A stretch of DNA of 60,050 nucleotides from positions 1 through 60,050 of the forward strand of contig NZ_MOBM01000022.1 of assembly GCF_003732275.1 (NCBI RefSeq), read 5' to 3'. The first letter of the stretch is position 1. The number at the start of each line of letters is the position of its first letter. Position numbers and translations under genes: made by a program. The DNA comes from Pseudomonas frederiksbergensis. GTDB lineage: Bacteria > Pseudomonadota > Gammaproteobacteria > Pseudomonadales > Pseudomonadaceae. Below are positions 51,303-60,050 of the stretch, piece after piece. The notes under the pieces were generated by a model. It saw only the letters and a program-made list of their open reading frames with translations, was not told the origin of the DNA and did no database searches.

Positions 51303-53300
51303 TCAGTCTTCCAGCAGCTCTTCAGCCTGACCCAGGATGTTTTCCAGGGTGAAGCCGAACTCTTCGAACAAGGCAGGCGCAGGCGCCGACTCGCCGTAGG
51401 TGGTCATGCCGATCACGCGGCCTTCCAGGCCCACGTACTTGTACCAGTAGTCCGCATGGGCGGCCTCGATGGCGATACGGGCGCTGACCTGCAACGGCAG
51501 AACCGCTTGCTTGTAGCCAGCATCCTGGGCTTCGAAGACGCTGGTGCATGGCATCGAAACAACACGCACCTTGCGGCCTTGCTCGGTCAGTTTGTCGAAG
51601 GCTTGAACGGCCAGGCCGACTTCCGAACCGGTGGCGATCAGGATCAGCTCAGGCTCGCCTGCGCAGTCTTTCAGCACGTAGCCGCCGCGATTGATGCACT
51701 CGATCTGCACGGCATCACGGGTTTGGTGCTGCAGGTTCTGACGGGAGAAGATCAGTGCCGACGGACCATCGTCACGCTCCAGAGCGCATTTCCAGGCCAC
51801 CGCCGATTCAACGGCATCGGCTGGACGCCAGGTGTCGAGGTTCGGCGTGCAGCGCAGGCTGGCCAGTTGCTCGATCGGCTGGTGAGTCGGGCCGTCTTCG
51901 CCCAGACCGATGGAGTCGTGGGTGAACACATAGATGATGCGTTTCTTCATCAGCGCCGACATGCGCACTGCGTTGCGGGCGTATTCCATGAACATCAGGA
52001 AGGTCGCGCCGTAAGGCACCAGGCCGCCGTGCAGGGCGACGCCGTTCATGATCGCGCTCATGCCGAACTCGCGAACGCCGTAGTACATGTAGTTGCCGCT
52101 GGCGTCTTCGGCGGTGACGCCTTTGCAACCTTTCCACAGGGTCAGGTTGGAACCGGCCAGGTCAGCCGAACCGCCGAGCAGTTCCGGCAGCAACGGGCCG
52201 AACGCATTCAGGGCGTTCTGGCTGGCTTTACGGCTGGCGATGGTTTCGCCCTTGGCCGCGACTTCAGCGATATACGCCGAGGCTTTTTCAGCGAAGTCAG
52301 TCGGCAGATCACCGCTCAGACGACGAACCAGTTCGTTGGCCAGCTCCGGGAAAGCAGCGGAGTAAGCAGCGAAGCGCTGATCCCACTCGGCTTCGGCAGC
52401 GCGACCGGCTTCCTTGGCATCCCACTCGGCATAGATGTTGGCCGGGATTTCGAACGGGCCGTGGTTCCACTTCAGTGCTTCACGGGTCAGGGCGATTTCC
52501 GCGTCACCCAATGGGGCGCCGTGGCAGTCTTCCTTGCCTTGCTTGTTCGGCGAACCGAAACCGATGGTGGTCTTGCAGCAGATCAGCGTCGGTTGCTCGC
52601 TTTTGCGCGCAGTTTCGATGGCGATCTTGATTTCTTCCGGGTCGTGACCGTCAACGTTGCGGATCACTTGCCAGTTGTAGGATTCGAAACGCTTCGGCGT
52701 GTCGTCGGTGAACCAGCCTTCGACTTCGCCGTCGATGGAGATACCGTTGTCATCGTAGAAGGCGATCAGTTTGCCCAGGCCCAAGGTGCCGGCCAGGGAG
52801 CTGACTTCGTGGGAAATGCCTTCCATCATGCAGCCATCACCCAGGAACACGTAGGTGTGGTGGTCGACGACGTTATGGCCGGGACGGTTGAACTGCGCCG
52901 CCAGGACTTTTTCCGCCAGGGCGAAACCCACGGCGTTGGCCAGGCCTTGGCCCAGTGGACCGGTGGTGGTTTCGACGCCCGGGGTGTAGCCGTATTCCGG
53001 GTGACCCGGGGTGCGGCTGTGCAGTTGGCGGAAGTTCTTCAGGTCATCGATCGACAGATCGTAGCCGGTCAGGTGCAGCAGCGAGTAGATCAACATCGAG
53101 CCGTGACCGTTGGACAGCACGAAGCGGTCACGGTCGGCGAACGATGGATTGCTCGGGTTGTGCTTCAGGTAGTCACGCCAAAGTACTTCGGCGATATCCG
53201 CCATACCCATAGGGGCACCGGGATGGCCGCTGTTGGCTTTTTGCACGGCATCCATGCTGAGGGCACGAATGGCGTTGGCACGCTCACGACGGCTGGGCAT
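51303..53300 (-). CDS. tkt: Transketolase
   Basis: The 665-residue thiamine-diphosphate enzyme carries the N-terminal ANSGHPGAPMGMAD motif, the metal/TPP motif FLGDGCMMEGISHE near residue 154 and the C-terminal THDSIGLGEDGPTHQP near residue 461. It transfers two-carbon units in the pentose phosphate pathway and makes erythrose-4-phosphate and fructose-6-phosphate. The ATG at 53300 (MPSRRERAN) is the family start. It is divergent from the ArsR-methyltransferase gene, with a 273-base shared upstream region. Confidence 0.95.
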   Translation of the reverse strand: MPSRRERANAIRALSMDAVQKANSGHPGAPMGMADIAEVLWRDYLKHNPSNPSFADRDRFVLSNGHGSMLIYSLLHLTGYDLSIDDLKNFRQLHSRTPGHPEYGYTPGVETTTGPLGQGLANAVGFALAEKVLAAQFNRPGHNVVDHHTYVFLGDGCMMEGISHEVSSLAGTLGLGKLIAFYDDNGISIDGEVEGWFTDDTPKRFESYNWQVIRNVDGHDPEEIKIAIETARKSEQPTLICCKTTIGFGSPNKQGKEDCHGAPLGDAEIALTREALKWNHGPFEIPANIYAEWDAKEAGRAAEAEWDQRFAAYSAAFPELANELVRRLSGDLPTDFAEKASAYIAEVAAKGETIASRKASQNALNAFGPLLPELLGGSADLAGSNLTLWKGCKGVTAEDASGNYMYYGVREFGMSAIMNGVALHGGLVPYGATFLMFMEYARNAVRMSALMKKRIIYVFTHDSIGLGEDGPTHQPIEQLASLRCTPNLDTWRPADAVESAVAWKCALERDDGPSALIFSRQNLQHQTRDAVQIECINRGGYVLKDCAGEPELILIATGSEVGLAVQAFDKLTEQGRKVRVVSMPCTSVFEAQDAGYKQAVLPLQVSARIAIEAAHADYWYKYVGLEGRVIGMTTYGESAPAPALFEEFGFTLENILGQAEELLED

Positions 53301-53505
53301 CGCTGTTCTCCTGCGGATATTGAATCGAGAGTGAATAAAACGAAACGGAAAAAAGGCGAGCATTTTCCCTCACCGACCGCCTTCGGGGCAATGACAGATA
53401 GTCATCCGAAGACGTTTTTCCAATGGATAACGACGTATTCGACGGGTGAAACCTTTCCGCCGTTCGTTTGCTGACTGAACCTAACGCTGAGAAGTGCCAT
53501 CTATC

Positions 53506-53535
53506 GAGCAATATCAAAACTTTTTGATATTGCTC
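53506..53535. promoter_or_regulatory. 30-bp palindrome, candidate operator of the ArsR-methyltransferase regulator
   Basis: Arms GAGCAATATCAAAA (53506-53519) and TTTTGATATTGCTC (53522-53535) are perfectly complementary around CT. It abuts a -35 element of the regulator-metK operon and is likely the autoregulatory site of the divergent ArsR-type protein. Confidence 0.75.
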
Positions 53536-53564
53536 TTGCGGTGATTTCTGAGCGTCACTAGACT
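53536..53564 (+). promoter_or_regulatory. Predicted promoter of the regulator-metK operon
   Basis: TTGCGG (53536-53541), 17-base spacer, TAGACT (53559-53564). The ATG at 53574 is only 10 bases further on, so the message would be nearly leaderless. Confidence 0.5.
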
Positions 53565-53573
53565 GCTGGCCTT

Positions 53574-54569
53574 ATGAATTTACGCGTGCCTTCCATTCGA
53601 CATGACGATTGCGATGAGCTGGCGGCCCTGTGCAAGGCCGGCGGCGATCCTCTGCGGCTGAATGTATTGCGCGCGCTGGCCAACGACTCGTTCGGCGTAC
53701 TGGAACTGGCGCAGATCTTCGGCATCGGTCAGTCCGGCATGAGTCATCACCTCAAGGTTTTGGCCCAGGCCGACCTGGTGGCGACCCGTCGTGAAGGCAA
53801 TGCGATTTTCTACCGTCGCGCCCTGCCCCACACCGATCTGCTGGGCGGCAAGCTGCATACCGCGCTGCTCGAAGAAGTGGACAACCTGACCCTGCCGACT
53901 GACGTTCAGTCGCGGATCGGTCAGGTCCATGGACAGCGGGCGGCGGCCAGCCAGGACTTTTTCTCACGGGTCGCGGAGAAGTTTCGCGCTCAGCAAGACT
54001 TGATCGCCGGCCTGCCGCAATACCGCGAAAGCGTGGTGGCACTGCTCGACAAGTTGAGTTTCGGCCCCGGCGCCACAGCCATCGAAGTGGGCCCTGGCGA
54101 TGGCGGTTTTCTGCCGGAGCTGGCGCGTCGTTTCGCTCAGGTCACGGCGCTGGACAACAGCCCGGCAATGCTCGATCTGGCCCGTCAGGTCTGCGAACGT
54201 GAAACGCTGGCTAACGTCAGCCTGCAATTGGCCGATGCATTGAACGGTGTAAGCCTCAAGGCTGATTGCGTTGTACTGAACATGGTACTGCACCATTTCG
54301 CCGCCCCGGCCGAAGCACTCAAGCACATGGCCGACTTGCTGCAACCGGGCGGTAGCCTGCTCGTGACAGAGTTATGTAGCCACAACCAGAGTTGGGCCAG
54401 GGAGGCCTGCGGTGATCTCTGGTTGGGGTTTGAACAGGACGATCTGGCCCGTTGGGCCACCGCTGCGGGACTCGTTCCCGGGGAAAGCCTCTATGTAGGC
54501 TTACGTAATGGTTTCCAGATTCAGGTCCGCCATTTTCAGCGACCGGCTGGCGACACTCACCATCGGTAA
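53574..54569 (+). CDS. ArsR-family regulator fused to a SAM-dependent methyltransferase domain (SahR-like)
   Basis: This 331-residue protein has an N-terminal ArsR-type winged helix (LRLNVLRALANDSFGVLELAQIFGIGQSGMSHHLKVLAQADLV, about residues 28-70). Its C-terminal class I methyltransferase fold has motif I AIEVGPGDGGFLPELARRF near residue 163. The layout is that of the SahR-type regulators, which sense S-adenosylhomocysteine through the methyltransferase-like domain. It stands 18 bases before metK, so SAM homeostasis is its likely subject. The palindrome at 53506-53535 is its probable operator. There is no ribosome-binding site before the ATG, matching a leaderless message. Confidence 0.87.
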   Translation: MNLRVPSIRHDDCDELAALCKAGGDPLRLNVLRALANDSFGVLELAQIFGIGQSGMSHHLKVLAQADLVATRREGNAIFYRRALPHTDLLGGKLHTALLEEVDNLTLPTDVQSRIGQVHGQRAAASQDFFSRVAEKFRAQQDLIAGLPQYRESVVALLDKLSFGPGATAIEVGPGDGGFLPELARRFAQVTALDNSPAMLDLARQVCERETLANVSLQLADALNGVSLKADCVVLNMVLHHFAAPAEALKHMADLLQPGGSLLVTELCSHNQSWAREACGDLWLGFEQDDLARWATAAGLVPGESLYVGLRNGFQIQVRHFQRPAGDTHHR

Positions 54570-54587
54570 ATTCAGGAAAAAATCGAG

Positions 54588-55778
54588 ATGAGCGAATACT
54601 CCCTCTTCACCTCCGAGTCCGTGTCCGAAGGGCATCCGGACAAAATCGCCGACCAGATTTCCGATGCGGTGCTGGACGCCATCATTGCTGAAGACAAGTT
54701 CGCCCGCGTGGCGTGCGAAACTCTGGTGAAAACCGGCGTGGCAATCATCGCAGGTGAAGTCACCACGTCGGCCTGGGTCGATCTGGAAGACATCGTCCGT
54801 AACGTGATTCTCGACATCGGCTATAACAGCTCCAATGTCGGCTTCGACGGTGCGACCTGCGGCGTGATGAATATCATCGGCAAGCAGTCCCCTGACATCA
54901 ACCAGGGTGTTGATCGTGCCAAGCCTGAAGACCAGGGCGCCGGCGACCAGGGCCTGATGTTCGGCTACGCCAGCAACGAAACCGACGTGCTGATGCCAGC
55001 ACCGATCACCTTCTCGCACCAGCTGGTTCAACGTCAGGCCGAAGCCCGTAAATCCGGCCTGCTGCCTTGGCTGCGCCCGGACGCCAAGTCGCAAGTGACT
55101 TGCCGTTACGAAGGCGGCAAGGTTGTCGGTATCGACGCCGTTGTACTGTCGACCCAGCACAACCCTGAAGTGTCGTACAAAGACCTGCGCGAAGGCGTGA
55201 TGGAACTGATCGTCAAGCACGTACTGCCTGCCGAACTGCTGTCCAAGGACACCCAGTTCCACATCAACCCGACCGGCCAATTCATCATCGGTGGCCCGGT
55301 GGGCGACTGCGGCCTGACAGGTCGCAAGATCATCGTCGACAGCTACGGCGGCATGGCCCGTCACGGCGGTGGCGCGTTCTCCGGCAAGGATCCATCGAAG
55401 GTTGACCGTTCGGCGGCCTACGCCGGTCGTTACGTGGCCAAGAACATCGTCGCTGCCGGCCTGGCCGAGCGTTGCGAGATCCAGGTTTCCTACGCGATCG
55501 GTGTTGCCCAGCCTACGTCGATTTCGTTGAACACCTTCGGCACCGGCAAAATCAGCGACGACAAGATCGTCAAACTGGTTCGCGAAGTGTTCGACCTGCG
55601 TCCATACGCAATCACCACCATGCTCGACCTGCTGCACCCGATGTACCAGGAAACCGCTGCGTACGGCCACTTCGGCCGCACTCCGGCAACCAAGACTGTG
55701 GGCGAAGATACGTTCACCACCTTCACTTGGGAAAAAACCGACCGCGCCGACGACCTGCGTGTCGCGGCCGGCCTGTAA
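54588..55778 (+). CDS. metK: S-adenosylmethionine synthase
   Basis: The 396-residue enzyme carries the family motifs FTSESVSEGHPDKIADQISDA, GDQGLMFGYA near 120 and GGGAFSGKDPSKVDRSAAY near 260. It makes SAM from methionine and ATP. It is 18 bases after the SahR-like regulator and ends with a strong terminator at 55798-55831, giving a two-gene operon of sensor-regulator and SAM synthase. Confidence 0.96.
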   Translation: MSEYSLFTSESVSEGHPDKIADQISDAVLDAIIAEDKFARVACETLVKTGVAIIAGEVTTSAWVDLEDIVRNVILDIGYNSSNVGFDGATCGVMNIIGKQSPDINQGVDRAKPEDQGAGDQGLMFGYASNETDVLMPAPITFSHQLVQRQAEARKSGLLPWLRPDAKSQVTCRYEGGKVVGIDAVVLSTQHNPEVSYKDLREGVMELIVKHVLPAELLSKDTQFHINPTGQFIIGGPVGDCGLTGRKIIVDSYGGMARHGGGAFSGKDPSKVDRSAAYAGRYVAKNIVAAGLAERCEIQVSYAIGVAQPTSISLNTFGTGKISDDKIVKLVREVFDLRPYAITTMLDLLHPMYQETAAYGHFGRTPATKTVGEDTFTTFTWEKTDRADDLRVAAGL

Positions 55779-55797
55779 GACTTCCCCGGCAATACCC

Positions 55798-55831
55798 AAA
55801 GCCCCGCACGGTTCGCCGTGCGGGGCTTTTT
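55798..55831 (+). terminator. Rho-independent terminator of metK
   Basis: GCCCCGCACGG pairs with CCGTGCGGGGC around a TTCG tetraloop, then ttttt. Confidence 0.92.
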
Positions 55832-55931
55832 CATGGAAAAGAACTTGGAAACACACAGAATTACACCTTTGCAACCCACACCTGAAAACTGACTAGCCTT
55901 GAAAGCATCCCAACGAGCAAGGACGCTCTCG

Positions 55932-57611
55932 ATGCTGCCCAACCTGCGCCTGTTTTTCGGTTTCCTGCTGACCTTCACCTGCCTGACCACCAATGCCGCC
56001 GAATGCCCCGACTGGCCGCCTGCCCGCGCGCAGGAAGAAATCACAACTCTGCAACTGCAAATCGATCGCTGGGACGACAGCTACCACCGTGAAGGCCAGT
56101 CGCTGATCGCCGACGAACTCTACGATCAGTCCCGTGCGCAACTGACCGAATGGCGCGAGTGTTTTGATTCAGGGCCCTCCGCCGAACCATTGCGTACGGC
56201 CGGCGGAACGCTAGCTCACCCCATCGCCCACACCGGCCTGGAAAAACTGCGCGATGGGCGCGCCGTCGAAGCCTGGCTAAAAGATCGGGCAGAGGTCTGG
56301 ATTCAGCCCAAGGTCGACGGCGTGGCGGTGACGTTGATCTATCGCAACGGCTGGTTGCACCGGGCAATCAGTCGGGGAGACGGAGTGAACGGCCAGGACT
56401 GGACTGCCTCGGCGCGCCAGATCGCCGCCATCCCTCAAAAGCTTTCGCAACCGCTGGACCTGCTGCTGCAAGGCGAACTCTATTGGCGCCTGACCGAACA
56501 CATACAAGCCCAGGCCGGCAGCCTCAATGCCCGCGCCACAGTGGCCGGATTGATGGCGCGCAAGGCGCTGAGCCCTGAGCAAGCCGCCGGTATCGGGTTG
56601 TTTGTCTGGGACTGGCCGCAAGGCCCGAAAAATCTGCCCGACCGGGTGGCGGCTCTGGATAAGCTGGGGTTCCCGAGCACAACGCCATACAGTCAGCCGA
56701 TCGAGGCATTTGCCGATGCTGAGCGCTGGCGCGATCACTGGTATCGCGCCCCCCTGCCCTTTGCCAGCGATGGGGTCGTGTTGCGTCAGAGCCAACGCCC
56801 ACCGACCGAGCGCTGGCAAGCGAAAACGCCTTACTGGAGCGTCGCCTGGAAATACCCTTTTGCTCAGGCGCTGGCCGAGGTGCGCAAGGTCCACTTCAAG
56901 ATTGGACGAACCGGCCGGATCACACCGGTGCTGGATCTGGTACCGGTGATGCTCGATGACCGACAGATCAGACGCGTGAGTGTCAGCTCCCTGCAACGCT
57001 GGGAAGCGCTGGATATTCGCCCGGGCGATCAGGTCGCCATCAGCCTGGCGGGGCTGACCATTCCCAGGCTCGATGGGGTCGTATTGCGTAGCACCGAACG
57101 TCCGGTTTTGAATGTACCGATGGCAGCAGACTTTCATTCTTTAAGCTGCTGGCAGCCAACATCCGGATGCGAAAGCCAATTCCTCGCACGCCTGACCTGG
57201 CTCAGCGGTAAACAGGGGCTGGCATTGCCTCATATCGGGCCAGGCACCTGGGAGAAGCTGCTCAAGGCCGAACGTCTCGGCAGTCTGCTCGATTGGATGA
57301 CCCTCGATGGGCAAGAGCTTGCTAACATTGACGGCTTCGGCGAGCGCAGCAGTGCTCGTCTTTTGAACAGTTTCAACAGCGCCCGGCAACGCCCATTCGC
57401 TCGCTGGCTCAAAGCTCTGGGTTTGCCGCCAACTGGCCAGGCACGCCTCGCCGATACATGGCAGGCGCTGGCACAACGAACCACCGAACAATGGCAGGCC
57501 GAGGCCGGCATCGGCCCGGGACGCGCAGCGCAGTTGAGCGCATTTTTTCGCGACCCGCAGGTCCTGGCCTTGAGTGAAACATTACGTGTTGCCGGGATTG
57601 ACGGTTTCTAG
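55932..57611 (+). CDS. ligB: LigB, NAD-dependent DNA ligase (LigB type)
   Basis: The 559-residue protein has the adenylation motif KVDGVAVTLIY (catalytic Lys near residue 127) with the NAD-dependent ligase layout: Ia-like N-terminus, adenylation domain, OB fold and helix-hairpin-helix region near the end. It lacks the BRCT domain of LigA. Like E. coli LigB (560 residues), its N-terminus reads as a cleavable signal peptide (LRLFFGFLLTFTCLTTNAAE). Start ATG 55932 is chosen to begin at this N-terminus; the ORF opens at 55899. The role in the cell is unclear, as LigA is the main ligase. Confidence 0.9.
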   Translation: MLPNLRLFFGFLLTFTCLTTNAAECPDWPPARAQEEITTLQLQIDRWDDSYHREGQSLIADELYDQSRAQLTEWRECFDSGPSAEPLRTAGGTLAHPIAHTGLEKLRDGRAVEAWLKDRAEVWIQPKVDGVAVTLIYRNGWLHRAISRGDGVNGQDWTASARQIAAIPQKLSQPLDLLLQGELYWRLTEHIQAQAGSLNARATVAGLMARKALSPEQAAGIGLFVWDWPQGPKNLPDRVAALDKLGFPSTTPYSQPIEAFADAERWRDHWYRAPLPFASDGVVLRQSQRPPTERWQAKTPYWSVAWKYPFAQALAEVRKVHFKIGRTGRITPVLDLVPVMLDDRQIRRVSVSSLQRWEALDIRPGDQVAISLAGLTIPRLDGVVLRSTERPVLNVPMAADFHSLSCWQPTSGCESQFLARLTWLSGKQGLALPHIGPGTWEKLLKAERLGSLLDWMTLDGQELANIDGFGERSSARLLNSFNSARQRPFARWLKALGLPPTGQARLADTWQALAQRTTEQWQAEAGIGPGRAAQLSAFFRDPQVLALSETLRVAGIDGF

Positions 57612-57701
57612 ACGCCAGCGCTGCCTGAGAACCGGGAACCCAAAGGTGCCGATGCGCTCAAACAGCCCATCGCTACATCGACTTTTTCATCTGGAGCTTT
57701 T

Positions 57702-58097
57702 ATGAAACTTCTTTCACCGCTCGCCGTGTTGACCCTGTGCAGCGTGATGGCCGCTCCATTGATGGCCGACGAAGATGCCCCGGGCCTGACCGACTGCGCC
57801 GCCAAAAAACAAGGCATCATCAACCAGATCGAGCTGGCCAAGTCCCGCGGCAACGCCGATCAACAGGCTGGCCTGGAAACCGCCCTGAACGAAGTTACTG
57901 CCCATTGCACCGACGCTTCCTTGAAGAAGGAACGGGAAAACAAAGTGCTCGACGCCAAGCACGAAGTCAGCACGCGTCAGGCCGATCTCGATAAGGCGAT
58001 GAAAAAAGGCGACGCCGAGAAAATCAACAAGCGCAAAGACAAACTGGCTCAATCGCGCAAGGAATTGCAGGAAGCGCTGGATGAGCTGGATAAGTAA
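57702..58097 (+). CDS. DUF1090-family secreted protein (YqjC-like)
   Basis: This 131-residue protein has a signal peptide of about 22 residues (AAPLMADEDAPG) and a mature part that is mostly charged helix (TDCAAKKQGIINQIELAKSRGN and a long KE-rich coiled coil). Two cysteines (GLTDCAAK, VTAHCTDAS) may form a disulfide. Family members such as YqjC are periplasmic and of unknown function. It is a single gene between ligB and the cytochrome gene on the other strand. Confidence 0.87.
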   Translation: MKLLSPLAVLTLCSVMAAPLMADEDAPGLTDCAAKKQGIINQIELAKSRGNADQQAGLETALNEVTAHCTDASLKKERENKVLDAKHEVSTRQADLDKAMKKGDAEKINKRKDKLAQSRKELQEALDELDK

Positions 58098-58114
58098 AAA
58101 GATCTTTCAAGATT

Positions 58115-58157
58115 AAAAGATCGCAGCCTTCGGCAGCTCCTACCCTGCGATCTTTTC
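58115..58157. repeat. Inverted repeat (AAAGATCGCAGCC family)
   Basis: aaaagatcgcagcc faces ggctcctaccctgcgatctttt around a short loop (cttcggcag). It lies between convergent genes. Confidence 0.8.
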
Positions 58158-58162
58158 TGCAA

Positions 58163-58612
58163 TCAATGATCCCGAAACTCTTTATGGCACGCACTGCAGG
58201 CATCTTCGACTTTCTGCACCGCCGGCCCCAGGTTGCTGACCTTGTAAGGCTGAACCTTGCTGGCAATCACCAGTTCACCGGTGGCGCCTTCAAGGGTGCG
58301 GGCCATTTCCTGGAAGCGCGCCTGCTTCTGCCAGACATCATCCTTGGCGCTGGAGTGATCCTCTTCGCGCACCTGCGGGAAATGTTTCCAAGGCTCATGG
58401 GACAACGCATCAAGCTTCACCGCGCCGTCGGCGAATTTCGGGCCATCGAACGGAATACGCCCACGCAACATACCGCCCAGGTCTTCGCCGGTCTTGAGCA
58501 TCTGCTTGAAAATCGCCTTGCGCTGACCCAGCGGCGAGTTCGGATCGACACCACCGCAGGCGGACAAGGTCAGGCAGGCCAGCAATACAACAGAAAGTCT
58601 TTTAAGAGTCAT
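58163..58612 (-). CDS. Cytochrome c' (class II) lipoprotein
   Basis: This 149-residue protein has the class II cytochrome pattern: an all-helical body (FKQMLKTGEDLGGMLRGRI ...) and the heme motif CSACHKE near the C-terminus (C138, C141, H142). The N-terminus is a lipoprotein signal with lipobox LSAC (TLSACGGVD, C near 19), so it is tethered to a membrane; usual cytochromes c' are soluble in the periplasm. It is likely to handle NO or an electron-transfer step that I cannot specify. Start ATG 58612. Confidence 0.85.
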   Translation of the reverse strand: MTLKRLSVVLLACLTLSACGGVDPNSPLGQRKAIFKQMLKTGEDLGGMLRGRIPFDGPKFADGAVKLDALSHEPWKHFPQVREEDHSSAKDDVWQKQARFQEMARTLEGATGELVIASKVQPYKVSNLGPAVQKVEDACSACHKEFRDH

Positions 58613-58740
58613 GGTGGCTTCAGGTCACTGGAAACGGCGGCCAGTATCCTCGCGTCACCGGCAAAGACCAATAGCCCTATTATCAATACGGGTTGTTTGA
58701 GCGCATGGAGCACTCAGGCAACCGACAAAGGAATTACTCC

Positions 58741-59913
58741 ATGAACAGCCGTTTCAAGGCATGGCGTCACAACCTGACCTGGACCCTTCCGATGGTGGCC
58801 GTGCTTGCGGGTTGCACCGGTGGAGACAGCAGCGCACCGAAAACCCACGCACTGGCGACCTACTCCAGCGCCACCTGGGAAGCACTTCCGGCGGTGTCCG
58901 ACAATGACCTCGTCGCCGGCTTCGGCTCGTGGCGCAGCGCCTGCAGCCGACTCAAAGCCGACCCGGTATGGGGCGGCACCTGTGCGGCTTCCGCCAATGT
59001 GCAGCCGACCGCCAATGACATCCGCGGTTTTCTCAAACAGAACCTGGACGTCTATGGCCTGCGTGCCGCCAATGACAACCCCAACGGTCTGATTACCGGT
59101 TACTACGAACCGGTGTACCCCGGCAGCCTGACTCAGACCGAGGAAGCCAGCATCCCGGTGTACGGTGTACCCGAGGATATGATCATCGTCTCGCTGGACA
59201 GTATCTACCCGGAACTCAAAGGCAAACGCCTGCGCGGAAGACTCGAAGGTCGCGTGCTCAAGCCGTACGACGACGCGGCAACGATTGAAACCAAAGGCGT
59301 GAAAGCACCGGTGATTGCCTGGCTGACCGACCCGATGAACCTGCAGTTCCTGCAGATCCAAGGCTCGGGTCGCATCCAGCTTGATGACGGTCGTCAATTG
59401 CGCATCGGTTACGCCGATCAGAACGGCCACCCGTATCGACCCATTGGCCGCTGGCTGGTGGACCAGGGTGAACTGAAGAAAGAAGACGTGACCATGGGCG
59501 CTATCAGCACCTGGGCCAAGGCCAATCCGATGCGCATCCCCGAACTGCTTGGCAGCAATCCCAGCTACGTGTTCTTCACCCGCAACCCCGACAGCAACGA
59601 AGGGCCGCGCGGTTCGCTGAATGTACCGCTGACCGCAGGTTATAGCGCGGCGGTAGACCGCAAGGTGATTCCGCTCGGCAGTCTGTTGTGGTTATCGACC
59701 ACACGCCCGGACGGCAGCGCATTGGTACGTCCGGTGGCCGCGCAAGATACTGGCGGCGCAATTGCCGGCGAGGTCCGCGCGGACCTGTTCTGGGGCACAG
59801 GCGAGGCGGCCGGGCAATTAGCCGGCGACATGAAACAGCAAGGGCAGATCTGGATGCTTTGGCCTAAAGGGGCAGCGTTGCCTCAGGTGCCGCAAGTGGC
59901 TGACAAACTTTAA
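58741..59913 (+). CDS. mltA: MltA, membrane-bound lytic murein transglycosylase A
   Basis: The 390-residue lipoprotein has lipobox VLAGC near residue 22 (VAVLAGCTGG) and the MltA domain with ITGYYEPVYPG near residue 117 and the 3D-like C-terminal block AQDTGGAIAGEVRADLFWGTGEAAG near residue 336, which holds the catalytic Asp. It cleaves murein with formation of 1,6-anhydromuramoyl ends. The ATG at 58741 begins a lipoprotein signal; the ORF opens at 58693 but its first 16 residues do not fit the family. Confidence 0.92.
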   Translation: MNSRFKAWRHNLTWTLPMVAVLAGCTGGDSSAPKTHALATYSSATWEALPAVSDNDLVAGFGSWRSACSRLKADPVWGGTCAASANVQPTANDIRGFLKQNLDVYGLRAANDNPNGLITGYYEPVYPGSLTQTEEASIPVYGVPEDMIIVSLDSIYPELKGKRLRGRLEGRVLKPYDDAATIETKGVKAPVIAWLTDPMNLQFLQIQGSGRIQLDDGRQLRIGYADQNGHPYRPIGRWLVDQGELKKEDVTMGAISTWAKANPMRIPELLGSNPSYVFFTRNPDSNEGPRGSLNVPLTAGYSAAVDRKVIPLGSLLWLSTTRPDGSALVRPVAAQDTGGAIAGEVRADLFWGTGEAAGQLAGDMKQQGQIWMLWPKGAALPQVPQVADKL

Positions 59914-59916
59914 AAG

Positions 59917-59999
59917 CAAAGATCGCAGGCTTCGCCAGCTCCTACATTGACCGCGTTCGTCGCAATATCGCGGATGAACATCGATCCCTGTAGGAGCTA
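59917..59999. repeat. Inverted repeat (GATCGCAGGCTTCGCCAGCTCC family)
   Basis: aaagatcgcaggcttcgcca and its partly matching right arm (tgtaggagct) frame the end of the window; the right partner is incomplete. The remaining 50 bases hold nothing I recognise. Confidence 0.6.
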
Positions 60000-60050
60000 A
60001 TGCTGTTCACTTAAGTGGAGCAGCCTTACGATCCACTGGAAACCGGGTCT

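Noticed and set aside
50934..53474. Long plus-strand ORF of 846 codons opposite epd and tkt
   Set aside because: It is antisense to two well-supported genes, has no family resemblance, and reflects the codon bias of GC-rich DNA.

Overview
The window is chromosomal DNA from a Pseudomonas, most likely of the P. fluorescens group. The evidence is a high-GC gene set with Pseudomonas-type gene order (the dimethylglycine, carnitine and choline blocks; the tkt-epd-pgk-fba block; an ArsR-methyltransferase gene beside metK). In addition, more than 20 REP/REPIN-type inverted repeats of at least four sequence families fill the intergenic spaces. I saw no rRNA, tRNA, CRISPR array, phage or insertion sequence.

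Positions 1 to about 31,000 form a quaternary-amine catabolism region. A leftward operon (8599 down to 811) carries a dipeptidase, a DUF5943-like protein, DgcA, DgcB and a dedicated EtfA/EtfB pair for dimethylglycine demethylation. After a small accessory patch (LprI-like protein, frameshifted RelE toxin with intact antitoxin, DUF3010 protein) comes the carnitine block: the regulator cdhR, divergent from caiX-cdhC-cdhA-cdhB and a gamma-butyrobetaine dioxygenase. Next come gbdR (with a good sigma-54 promoter match), sdaB, the choline/betaine/carnitine ABC transporter cbcXWV, and betT divergent from betI-betB-betA. Together these genes import choline, carnitine and betaine. They convert gamma-butyrobetaine to carnitine to betaine, and choline to betaine, then demethylate dimethylglycine; serine dehydratase drains the product to pyruvate. 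The glycine betaine monooxygenase and sarcosine oxidase genes needed to close the route are not in the window.

Positions 31,200 to 46,600 hold mostly unlinked genes: a TldD/TldE-like pair, an MFS exporter, dbpA, a YhiN-type flavoprotein, a YccS/FUSC protein, a solute-binding protein, an ElaA-like acetyltransferase, a small winged-helix protein, a YgjP-type metallopeptidase, a REC-PAS-GGDEF-EAL protein and a PL7 alginate-lyase-like enzyme.

Positions 46,800 to 55,800 are central metabolism: fba, two small lipoproteins, pgk, epd and tkt on the minus strand, then an ArsR-methyltransferase regulator and metK on the plus strand behind a perfect long palindrome. The right end carries ligB, a DUF1090 protein, a lipoprotein cytochrome c' and mltA.

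The least-explained structures are a 268-bp nested inverted-repeat element whose arm includes the end of cdhB, and an orphan minus-strand terminator with an upstream promoter (candidate sRNA). Others are a terminator-like hairpin inside the predicted betT leader, an alanine in place of one expected cluster cysteine in DgcA, and a serine in place of the EAL-domain asparagine in the GGDEF/EAL protein.
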